Assembly: GCF_050003625.1 (NCBI RefSeq)
Contig: NC_134400.1
Coordinates: forward strand, 225,224,085 to 225,288,084
Length of the DNA: 64,000 nt
Reading direction: 5' to 3'
Origin: Haematobia irritans
Lineage: Eukaryota > Arthropoda > Insecta > Diptera > Muscidae
Positions 32,402 to 40,931 of this stretch are shown here, piece by piece. Each line of letters opens with the position of its first letter. Positions within the stretch are counted from its first letter, which is position 1. A program made the translations under genes and the position numbers. The notes beneath the pieces were generated by a model. The model ran no database searches. It worked only from the letters and a program-made list of their open reading frames with translations, and was not told the origin of the DNA.

Positions 32402-33823
32402 ATGAAGTTTAATGAGCTTCGAGTGGAAGACCTAAAAAAGGAGTTGAGCAAACTGGAGCTGCCGACAACAGGCAATAAGGCCCAGCTTCAAAAGCGTCTA
32501 CTGGAAGAGTTTGAACGGCGTAATATTGACATTGCGACGCATGAGTTTGATTATAAGGAAGACATTGATGAATCAATACTCGTCAATACCAGCAGTATAG
32601 AAACTCCGTCTGTGGCTTCGAGTGTTGTGGATTACACATCAATGCTCAGTGTTTTGAGCAAAATGATGGAGGAAAACTCTAGAAAAATCATGGATGAGAA
32701 TTCTAGAAAAATGGAAGAAAATTCTAGAAAAATGGAAGAAAATTCTAGAAAAATGGAAGAAACTTCTAGAAAATTGCTGAAAGAAAATGCCCTACAAATG
32801 GAAGCAAGTTCAAGAAAATTGGAAGAAAAATTCGACGAAAATTCTAGAATTCTCAATGAAAAACTACAACAAATTTCTGAAGGCATGGAAAAACGTGTGG
32901 ACCATATAGAAAATCAAATTGTGGAATTGGATAAGAAAGTTCTTTCTGTGGATGAGAAAATTATGGTTCATGATGAGAAGTTTCTGCACATCGAGAAAAA
33001 AATGTCAGAGCTGGAAATTAAAGGTGGTCCAGTGCGCGTCATCGAGGGCTCAAAAATCAAAACTCCTGTTTTCGATGGCTCAACGTCATTTGATGTCTTC
33101 AAATTCCAATTCGAAATGGTTGCTTGTAGAAATTTGTGGAATGACGATGATAAAGCAATTGAACTTCTATTGGCATTAAAGGGCAATGCTGCTGATGTGA
33201 TACAAAGCATTCCCGCTGCTTCTAGAAATAACTATAATGAAGTAATAGCGGCACTTCAACGCAAGTATGGTGGAGAGCACAAGCAAGACATCTTTAGAAT
33301 GGAATTAAGAGGTAGAGTCCAGAAATCAAACGAGACTCTACAAGACTTTGCAACAGAAGTTGAGCGGTTGGTGCTACTGACATACCCAGGAGAGAGTCAC
33401 CCACTTGTGGACCGCATCAAAATTGAGACCTTTGTGAATGGCATTCGAGACCCAGACATAAAATGTGCAACATATGCGTCACAAAAGGCTACATTCGCAG
33501 AAACAGTAACATTTGCACTTGCGCAAGAAACTGCGAGATTGCTGGCACGGCCTCAAATTCACAAAGTACGCAGAGTAGAGACCGAGTGTGAAGAATCGAA
33601 ATCTATCATTGACTCGATGAAAGAGGCAATGAAGCAGGTAATGCAAGAATTGAAACAGGATGCAACTAAATCCCGAATCAAATGCTATAACTGTGATAAG
33701 ACGGGACATCTAGCTCGAGAATGCAAAGCACGACGCAAACGGTCAAGATCCACATCACCATCTCCATTAAACAATAACCATAAGAAGGTGACCCCACAGT
33801 CAAGTGAGTCACCTTTAAACTAA
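32402..33823 (+). CDS. gag: Gag with N-terminal SAP-like domain
   Basis: 473 residues. Residues 4-38 fit a SAP motif (LRVEDLKKELSKLELP, then GNKAQLQKRLL), a helix-extension-helix DNA-binding fold unusual in Gag. Residues about 88-210 are a charged coiled coil with tandem ENSRKME repeats (GAAAATTCTAGAAAAATGGA units). Residues about 220-385 match the retrotransposon Gag core (FDGSTSFDVFKFQFEMVA). A CCHC zinc knuckle (CYNCDKTGHLARECK) lies near 427-441, followed by an Arg/Ser-rich tail. The start ATG is the first after the primer site. The last codons form the frameshift heptamer. It would assemble the particle and bind RNA. Confidence 0.93.
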   Translation: MKFNELRVEDLKKELSKLELPTTGNKAQLQKRLLEEFERRNIDIATHEFDYKEDIDESILVNTSSIETPSVASSVVDYTSMLSVLSKMMEENSRKIMDENSRKMEENSRKMEENSRKMEETSRKLLKENALQMEASSRKLEEKFDENSRILNEKLQQISEGMEKRVDHIENQIVELDKKVLSVDEKIMVHDEKFLHIEKKMSELEIKGGPVRVIEGSKIKTPVFDGSTSFDVFKFQFEMVACRNLWNDDDKAIELLLALKGNAADVIQSIPAASRNNYNEVIAALQRKYGGEHKQDIFRMELRGRVQKSNETLQDFATEVERLVLLTYPGESHPLVDRIKIETFVNGIRDPDIKCATYASQKATFAETVTFALAQETARLLARPQIHKVRRVETECEESKSIIDSMKEAMKQVMQELKQDATKSRIKCYNCDKTGHLARECKARRKRSRSTSPSPLNNNHKKVTPQSSESPLN

Positions 33824-33873
33824 ATCGAGCTAGTTCAGCGGGGCAAGAGCTGGCTCCCACCGACGATGGCCCC
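33814..33873 (+). promoter_or_regulatory. -1 ribosomal frameshift signal: TTTAAAC plus H-type pseudoknot
   Basis: T TTA AAC (33814-33820) sits in the gag frame directly before its TAA stop. After a 6-nt spacer, GAGCTAG (33827-33833) pairs with CTGGCTC (33850-33856). Loop bases GGGGC (33840-33844) pair with GCCCC (33869-33873), giving an H-type pseudoknot with loops of 6, 5 and 12 nt. Slippage by -1 enters the pol frame, which is open from here. Pairings were found by eye. Confidence 0.8.
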
Positions 33874-36800
33874 ACCATCTCCATAGCAATAGTTCAACAG
33901 AAAAATAACAATTTAACTATTGCGGGTGTTATTAATGGCGACAAGCGTACTTTGACGTTGGATACTGGTGCATCAAAGTCTATTATTAGATCTGATTTAG
34001 TAAAAGGAAAAGTTACACCACTGATTGGAGTCAAGCTACGCACGGCTACAGGGGAACCCGCAACCGTATATGGAAAGGTCGCCGTAAAATTAACTATTGC
34101 TAACAAGTCCGTTACTTATGATTTCATTGTGGCCGATATAATAGACGAAGTTATAATTGGAGCGGATTTCATGATTGCTTTTGGTATCAATCTGGATATG
34201 AAGCGTCGTGTAATGACATGGTGCGATGCCGAAATAACGGTAAACGTGGGCTATAGTGAGAATACACCCGTCAGACGTTTGACAACGAGCCAGTCAGAGT
34301 CTATACCACCGAATGCCGAAGCAATTATATGGGTTCCTATGAATGGAGATTGTGAAGTCGGCCAATTGTGGGTTGTTGAACCAGCAGAAAACAAAAGCAA
34401 CATCTTGATAGCAAATGCCCTGGTAACAACGAACGAAGAGAGACTAATACCAGTTCGTGTCTTGAACTTGTCTGACAATCACGAGCAAATTGTAAAATTT
34501 TCTGACATTGGCAAATGTACACCAGCCGAGGCAATAGTCAATTTGGAAGGCAACTCATCAAAGACACATGGAGCAGTGAGAAAACATCTAGAAGCGTATG
34601 TCGAGGCTTGGACACGTCATCTATCGCCGTCAGCGAGAAATAAAGCCAAGCAATTGTTGTGGAAAAACGCCTGTGCTTTTGCTTCTGAAAAGGGAAATCA
34701 AGGAAGAACATCTGTAGTGAAACATGAAATTAAAACCGCAGAAGAAAGGCCCATAAAACAGGCACCACGAAGTGTTCCCCTGGCAAAAAGAGACGAAGTT
34801 CAAAAGCTCATAAAGGATATGGCGGAGAGTGGAGTGATCGAGCCATCATCAAGTCCTTGGTGTTCCCCAGTTGTGCTGGTCAAAAAGAAAGATGGAAGTA
34901 CCCGATTCTGCGTGGACTACAGAAAACTGAATGATGTCACCAAAAAGGACAGTTATCCGCTTCCACGCATTGATGACACGTTGGACACACTAGCAGGAAC
35001 AACATGGTTTTCTACGCTTGATTTGCAGAGTGGATATTGGCAAGTAGAGATCGCCGAGAAAGACAAGGAAAAGACGGCTTTTGGCGTTAATGGCGGTCTC
35101 TGGCAATTCAATGTAATGCCGTTCGGGCTCTGCAACGCTCCGGCTACCTTCGAAAGATTGATGGAGCGGGTACTGAAGGGGTTGCACTGGAAGTCGTGCT
35201 TGATATACTTGGACGACATCATAGTGATGGGCAAAACATTTGACGAGCACCTTAAAAACTTGAAAGACGTTATCCAGCAATTGTCAGCCGCTGGTCTACG
35301 CCTTAACGCAAAGAAATGCTCCCTTTTCCAGCGGGAAGTTAAATACCTGGGTCATCATGTGACTGCAGAGGGCATATCCACCGATGAAGACAAAATCCAA
35401 GCTGTCAGAGATTGGCCACGACCCCGAAATCTCCACGAATTAAGAAGTTTCCTTGGGTTATGTACATATTACCGACGATTCGTCCCAAACTTCGCCAGCA
35501 TCTCCGCTAGTCTCCATAAATTGACGCAAAAAGGTCAGAAGTTCCAGTGGAGCGACGAACAGGAAGATTCATTCCAACATTTAAAAGAACTTTTATGTTC
35601 AGCTCCTGTTCTGGCGTATCCTATTCCGGGCGAAAAATTTGTTTTGGATACAGATGCTAGCGCGCATGGTATTGGAGGTGTGCTATCCCAACAGATAGAC
35701 GGCAAGGAGAAGGTCATCGGATATTTCAGCCGAACGTTGTCCAAGCCCGAAAAGAACTACTGTGTAACGCGACGAGAGCTGCTAGCCGTCATAGAGAGTG
35801 TAAAACATTATCATAAATATTTGTATGGACAACACTTCTTGCTCAGGACTGATCACTCAGCTCTACGATGGTTGCTCCAATTCAAGAATCCGGAAGCTCA
35901 ACTGGCACGTTGGATCGAGAGGCTCCAAAGCTATGATTTCAGTATCGAGCATAGAAAAGGTGGAAAACATGGTAACGCTGACGCCTTGTCACGTCGACCT
36001 TGCAGTATAGAATGCAAGCACTGCTCGAAAGCTGAACACAAGGAGGAGATTGTTGATATTCGGCTGTTACACGTCGAATCTGGAGTGGACTGGCCAACAG
36101 AACAGCGTAAAGATCCCATTTTGATCAAAATTATTTCGGCAAAGGAAGAGAACCAGAAGCCCAGTAAGAAAGACATCGCAGCCGAAAGTCCACTTATGAA
36201 ATCATACTGGGCTCAATGGGATAGTTTAGTTCTAGTCAATGGATCCCTGCAACGTAAATGGGAAAGCGAAGATGGCAAGAGCAGCCGAAATTTGATCATC
36301 GTTCCAGATTCCAAAATAAGAGATGTTTTGGCGGAGTTCCATAATGGTCCCAGTGGAGGTCATCTGGGAATAACCAAAACCGCCGAGAAAGTGAAGCAAC
36401 GATTCTACTGGGTTGGATGCCAGAAATCAATTGCTGAATGGGTAGCCAATTGCGAGAAGTGCATGAAGGCGAAAGGTCCAACAAGGAAAAGTCGAGGTCC
36501 TATGCAAGAATATAGACCAGGAGCCCCGTTTGAAAGAATAGCAATGGACGTGGCAGGCCCTTTCCCAGTAAGTGATTCTGGAAACCGTTATGTCCTTGTG
36601 GTCATGGATTACTTCAGCAAATGGCCGGAGGTGTATGCAATTCCAAACCAAGAAGCAAAAACGATTGTGGATGTTGTCAACAAAAACTGGATATGCCGCT
36701 ACGGTGTGCCGTCCGAGATTCACTCAGACCAGGGAAGAAATTTTGAATCGGCCATATTCAAAGAGATGTGTGAATCCCTTGGTATCAAGAAAACGAGGAC

Positions 36801-37401
36801 TACACCATTACATCCACAATCCGATGGCATGGTAGAAAGGTTTAATCGCACTCTGGAGGAACATCTTCGAAAAGTAGTGGACAACGGCCAGAGGGACTGG
36901 GACGAGCATATACCAAAGTTTTTGCTGTCGTATAGATCTGTCATTCATGATTCCACCTCTCGAACACCGGCCAATGTTCTATTCGGAACTGAGTTGAAGT
37001 TGCCTGGTGATCTGATATTCGGTGCTAAACCTAATGAGCTCGCCATGGAAGAAAACAGAAACGACATCCCAAACACTTTCGGTGAAGTTCACGAATCAGT
37101 GCGCAACAAAATAAAAATGGTCAGCAACAGAATGAAGGCGAGATACGATCGTGCTGTAAATACTGAAGGCTTCCAAGAAGAAGAATTGGTTCTGCTATTT
37201 AACCCGCAACGAAAGAAAGGATTGTGTCCTAAACTGCAAACACAGTGGGAAGGCCCATACAAAGTCATCAAGAAGATCAATGATGTTGTATACCGGATTC
37301 AGAAGGACGACAGCCCTAGATCAAAGATGAAAGTTGTACATCTGGAACGATTGGCTCCTTACGGAACAGGTTCTGTGCCTGTTCGGGACGAACAGGCTTA
37401 A
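33820..37401 (+). CDS. pol: Pol: protease, reverse transcriptase, RNase H, integrase
   Basis: 1194 codons in the -1 frame relative to gag, with no independent ATG near the start. In order: aspartic protease (LDTGASKS, about residue 45; IIGADF later); reverse transcriptase (FCVDYRKLNDVTKKDSYPLP, LDLQSGYWQV, FGLCNAPATF, YLDDIIVMG); RNase H (DTDASAHGIGGVL, RRELLAVIESVKHYHKYLYG); integrase with HHCC zinc finger (HNGPSGGHLG...CEKCMKAKG) and D,D35E core (MDVAGPFP, HSDQGRNFES, HPQSDGMVERFNRTLEEHLR); and a C-terminal GPY-like module (LCPKLQTQWEGPYKVIKKIN). All catalytic residues that I can check are present and there are no stops or shifts. Expected as a Gag-Pol fusion by frameshifting. Confidence 0.95.
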   Translation, partial: LNRASSAGQELAPTDDGPTISIAIVQQKNNNLTIAGVINGDKRTLTLDTGASKSIIRSDLVKGKVTPLIGVKLRTATGEPATVYGKVAVKLTIANKSVTYDFIVADIIDEVIIGADFMIAFGINLDMKRRVMTWCDAEITVNVGYSENTPVRRLTTSQSESIPPNAEAIIWVPMNGDCEVGQLWVVEPAENKSNILIANALVTTNEERLIPVRVLNLSDNHEQIVKFSDIGKCTPAEAIVNLEGNSSKTHGAVRKHLEAYVEAWTRHLSPSARNKAKQLLWKNACAFASEKGNQGRTSVVKHEIKTAEERPIKQAPRSVPLAKRDEVQKLIKDMAESGVIEPSSSPWCSPVVLVKKKDGSTRFCVDYRKLNDVTKKDSYPLPRIDDTLDTLAGTTWFSTLDLQSGYWQVEIAEKDKEKTAFGVNGGLWQFNVMPFGLCNAPATFERLMERVLKGLHWKSCLIYLDDIIVMGKTFDEHLKNLKDVIQQLSAAGLRLNAKKCSLFQREVKYLGHHVTAEGISTDEDKIQAVRDWPRPRNLHELRSFLGLCTYYRRFVPNFASISASLHKLTQKGQKFQWSDEQEDSFQHLKELLCSAPVLAYPIPGEKFVLDTDASAHGIGGVLSQQIDGKEKVIGYFSRTLSKPEKNYCVTRRELLAVIESVKHYHKYLYGQHFLLRTDHSALRWLLQFKNPEAQLARWIERLQSYDFSIEHRKGGKHGNADALSRRPCSIECKHCSKAEHKEEIVDIRLLHVESGVDWPTEQRKDPILIKIISAKEENQKPSKKDIAAESPLMKSYWAQWDSLVLVNGSLQRKWESEDGKSSRNLIIVPDSKIRDVLAEFHNGPSGGHLGITKTAEKVKQRFYWVGCQKSIAEWVANCEKCMKAKGPTRKSRGPMQEYRPGAPFERIAMDVAGPFPVSDSGNRYVLVVMDYFSKWPEVYAIPNQEAKTIVDVVNKNWICRYGVPSEIHSDQGRNFESAIFKEMCESLGIKKTRTTPLHPQSDGMVERFNRTLEEHLRKVVDNGQRDWDEHIPKFLLSYRSVIHDSTSRTPANVLFGTELKLPGDLIFGAKPNELAMEENRNDIPNTFGEVHESVRNKIKMVSNRMKARYDRAVNTEGFQEEELVLLFNPQRKKGLCPKLQTQWEGPYKVIKKINDVVYRIQKDDSPRSKMKVVHLERLAPYGTGSVPVRDEQA

Positions 37402-37412
37402 GCGGGAGGCAG

Positions 37413-38015
37413 TGTTACGAATTTGATAATTATAGATATAAGTTTATTTAAATTAGTTTCCGTTAATTTAAAATTTAAAATTGTAACGATAAAATTTCGC
37501 TATCACTTGTTGGAATCATCTATTCATTTTCTAGTATTTTCCTGAATTTCTTTTATGTTCTTTTGTTTGCTTACCGAAATGTTAGTTCTTACTCTCTCAT
37601 AGAATAACAACCCCTTTGCTTTGTTATTTTGCTTTCTCATTTCATCTCATTGTCTATTGTCATTGTTGTTGTAGTAATGCGAGCATATATCTATGTGAGT
37701 GTGTATGTGTTTGGCAGCCACCAGACGAATTACTTAATGGTCGTAGATCCTTCTAGCATTGTCTAAGAATGTTCTGGCGTTGCCAGAATATTGTAGTGCT
37801 ACCAGAATGTTCTCGTATTGCCACACCGTCATATATAAAAGCGCTCGCATGCTGCTAACGAGTCAGTCTTAATTAAAGCGTCAAACGAATAACTTCAGTG
37901 TGAACGAATTGTAAAGTGTGAAGTCATAGTAAATAAATTGTAGATTGTCGTTATTTAAAAGAACTGTGTTTTAATTGTCGGGTAATTAAAAACGCCTAAA
38001 TATAAAAACGTAACA
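37413..38015 (+). repeat. Right LTR
   Basis: 603 bp, TGTTAC to GTAACA, preceded by a purine tract AAGCGGGAGGCAG. Serves as the empty-site reference for the MITE in the left LTR. Confidence 0.95.
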
Positions 38016-38180
38016 ATATAATTATGGACCGATATGGACCAATTTTTGCATGGTCATTAGAGAACATATACCAACACAATAACAAATATATACTTTATGG
38101 GGTCTTAGAGCAATATTTCGATGTGTTACAAACGGAATGACAAAGTTAATATACCCCCATCCTATGGTGGAGGATATAAA
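38016..38180 (-). repeat. Dispersed element copy 3, right remainder
   Basis: Continues the unit split by the gypsy element (ATAATTATGGACCGATATGG) and ends with the family terminus. The GTCCGTCCGTC region seen in copies 1 and 4 has been deleted. Confidence 0.7.
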
Positions 38181-38317
38181 AAAATATATATCAGTGGGTA
38201 TGGAATTATAAAGCATATAATATTAAATATTAAAATATATTTCAAATATTGAAGCATATTATATTAATAACTAAAATTCACGAAAAAAGCTAAACGAGAT
38301 CACAAAAAATCCATAGG

Positions 38318-38585
38318 TGTACACGAAATTAATTGATCCAATTAATTTTTTAATTGAAATGTCTTCAATCACAGAAAATATAGTATCAATAAAAAAATTA
38401 ATTGAAGGTCAATTAAAAAGTTAATTGATCCAATTAAAAAATTAATTGATACTATTAAGTTTTGTGATTGATTTTTGTTTCAATTAAAAAATTTGTTGAA
38501 TCAATTAAATTTTTAATAGACTATTTTTTAAAACTCAATTAAAATTTTAATTGGAAAAATTTTCGTGAAATGTTTTTCAGTGTAC
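38318..38585. repeat. AATTAATT MITE
   Basis: ACGAAATTAATTGATCCAAT and TTTAATTGAAATGTCTTCAA at the left; TTCGTGAAATGTTTTTCAGTG at the right. Short, internally self-complementary copy. Confidence 0.65.
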
Positions 38586-38626
38586 TTTTTCAAGTGTCAT
38601 CATTAGATAAATTGTACTAATCACAC

Positions 38627-39730
38627 TCAAAATAAAGTGACCCCTTCTTTAAGGTAAAATGAACTCATTCTGAACAAAGTTGAACTTCGTATAACACCAA
38701 AGACATTTTTATTTGTTTGAACGATCTTGTTTTCGTAGAAATTATGAAAACAAAAAATATTTAATATATTTTAGTTGTATTTTTTCAAATAATAGGTCAC
38801 AAATATTGTTTTGGTGACCGTAAAAACACGATTCCAACTGAAAACTCAAAAAAAAAAACACATTTTTGAGATTTTTGGCATTTAAAAATATTTACAAGTT
38901 TTTCTTTTTATATTAACTTATTATGAGATATTACTAAAAGTCTTGCAATATATAATAAGTTAAAATTTTCTTTTGAATAAGTATCAATTGTAATAGTTAC
39001 ATATCAGTTTAAGGAGAAAAGATAGGGGAAAAACTTTCAAACACACAAAAAATACATGGTAGACCAAAAATATATGAAAGTGTTCCTATATTTTAAAAAG
39101 TATGTTTCCCCATGTTTTGAAAGGATTGAATACTTCCTAGTACGAGTGAACTGAAATATTTTTCTATGCAAAGTCTTATTCATGTATATGGTAAGCTTTC
39201 TATAACAAAGGACGATTTATCCTTTCATGAGAAATTTTTCTAAATTTGAGGGAAACTGGTTTTAGTTGGGGTTTCTTTATTTTTATGAATACTTTATTAC
39301 CAGTGAATAAATATATCTTTATTAATTGTAAAGTCTTACTCCCCAAGAAGAAATCAGTGTTAGTATAATGCCACATCTTATTCTAGTTTATGAACTAGTT
39401 CTAACTGCTTTCAGTTTAGGAAATTTTTACTGAATAAAGTAATTTTATTATTTTAAACAAAAATTTTACTTAATGGAACTAAAATGGCTAACCTATAATA
39501 AATAAAATTATTTTCGAGGGCACTTAGTAAAATAGTGTACTTAATTTGTATAAACCTTTTTTGTTCTCATTTTTAGTTCACGTCAGTCAAGAAAAAATAA
39601 TTAAAATAGGGAAAATTTTCTCACATTTGGCAAAATTTAACTAAAATTAATTAATTTTCATGAACTAAAATAAAGTCAAATCGGCTATAAAAAATTCGCT
39701 ATGTTTTTTCTGGTGGCATTTGTCTATTCG
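38627..39730. repeat. Cluster of CACTCAAAAT/AAAATGAACT MITE sequences
   Basis: 38627-38760 (CACTCAAAATAAAGTGACCC, GGTAAAATGAACTCATTCTG, TAACACCAAAGACATTTTTA) matches 51990-52120 closely. 39400-39720 has GTTTAGGAAATTTTTACTGA, AATGGAACTAAAATGG and AAAATTCGCTATGTTTTTTC blocks of the related family. Between them is AT-rich sequence without features. Confidence 0.5.
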
Positions 39731-40689
39731 GCGCCGATTAAATATCCACAAAAAATCTAATTTGAAATATACGAATATTTGTTACTATTTTAGCATTTCA
39801 TACATTAAACCTGTAAGATTTCACTTGTTTTCGGTTTGGTTTTAAACAACTGATGCTAGTGTTGCATATTTTTGGAGATGTCCTGGATAAAAGAAAACAA
39901 GCCTAATTTAGAATAAATTATTGAGTACATCCTCGATGTTATTTGTTAATGGGCGATTTTCTCTGGAATTCTATAGGGTAAAATATTTCTAAAGTGTGCT
40001 AACATTTATGTTGTGAGTGTGATGGGCAATACTTCGCGACTCCTACCATACCAGAAATTTTCATTGGTCTCTCTGTAAACACAATGACACAAGAAGACCT
40101 TTAATCTTCCAATAGCCAATTTCCGTTTATACTTAATTTATTTGATTGGTTTGATTTTAGAAAGACAACAAAAAAATCTGATCAAAACACTCTGTCGTTA
40201 TTTTTTTTTGCTAAAATTGTTTTTGTTTAGTGGAATCATTGTTAAAATGCTCTGACCTGTAATAATTTTTCAATTACCTCCAAAAACGAAAGGCGCCCTC
40301 CTACAATGTCCATTGGTGTATACAACGAAATCATATCCGCGTTGTTTATGCTTCAGTTCAGAGTCAACCAAAATCACGTACTCAAGAATGTCCAATTTAT
40401 TGATTTCAAAAGGTTATCAAGTGGTAGGGATGTGTTGAGTTTATTGGCTTTTATTTAGATTTCAATGGAAAAGGAAGTTAAGTACAATTTAAGATGTAAA
40501 TAAGGGGTATGTTTTTTTAAACTGAAGCGAGAAGCAAGTTTTATTATTCATAGAGATGAATGCATAGTAAATATGCAAGAAATAAGAATACCGATTTTTT
40601 AATGTGGTTTCTTTCTTCGGTCGTCCTTTAAACCCAAGCAAAATAGTTTTTTAATAATAATTTATTGTGTTTTTACATACTTGCATTGG
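39731..40689. other. No gene recognised
   Basis: AT-rich, with a T9 run at 40200 and no protein-like frame. Confidence 0.4.
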
Positions 40690-40931
40690 TAGAATGTCAA
40701 TTCTACCCTCTGTGCAAAATTTCACTAAGATCGGTACTAAACTTTGGCCTCTGTGATGATATGAGTCTAAATCGGACGAAAGATATTTATGGGAGCTATA
40801 TCTAAATCTGAACCGATTTGGCTGATATTTTGCAAGATTTTCGAGATTCATCAAATATTTGGATGTACGGTATTTCAAGAAAATCGGTTGATAAACACGC
40901 TAACTATGACCAAATCGGGGATAAATATATA
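40690..40931. repeat. Fragment of a third dispersed element family
   Basis: GTGCAAAATTTCACTAAGAT, GAAAGATATTTATGGGAGCT, CTGAACCGATTTGGCTGATA and GCAAGATTTTCGAGATTCAT show the same TATGGGAGCTATATCTAAAT design as the tandem-unit families. It is interrupted by the DD37E element at 40932. Confidence 0.5.

Larger units (their letters stand above)
31396..38015 (+). mobile_element. Complete Ty3/gypsy LTR retrotransposon, apparently recent
   Basis: 6620 bp bounded by TGTTAC...GTAACA LTRs and a 4-bp ATAT duplication; removing it restores the CTATATATAATTATGG sequence of the host repeat. Contents: left LTR (31396-32362, including a MITE), primer-binding site (32365-32382), gag (32402-33823), pol in the -1 frame (33820-37401), polypurine tract (about 37400-37412) and right LTR (37413-38015). 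No envelope gene. Both reading frames are open and the LTRs show no difference that I can find besides the MITE, so it is probably young and may be competent. PBS and LTR style suggest a tRNA-Leu-primed, mdg3-like lineage. Confidence 0.95.

Noticed and set aside
37402..37412. An envelope gene between pol and the right LTR
   Set aside because: Only 11 bases separate the pol stop from the LTR, so none exists.
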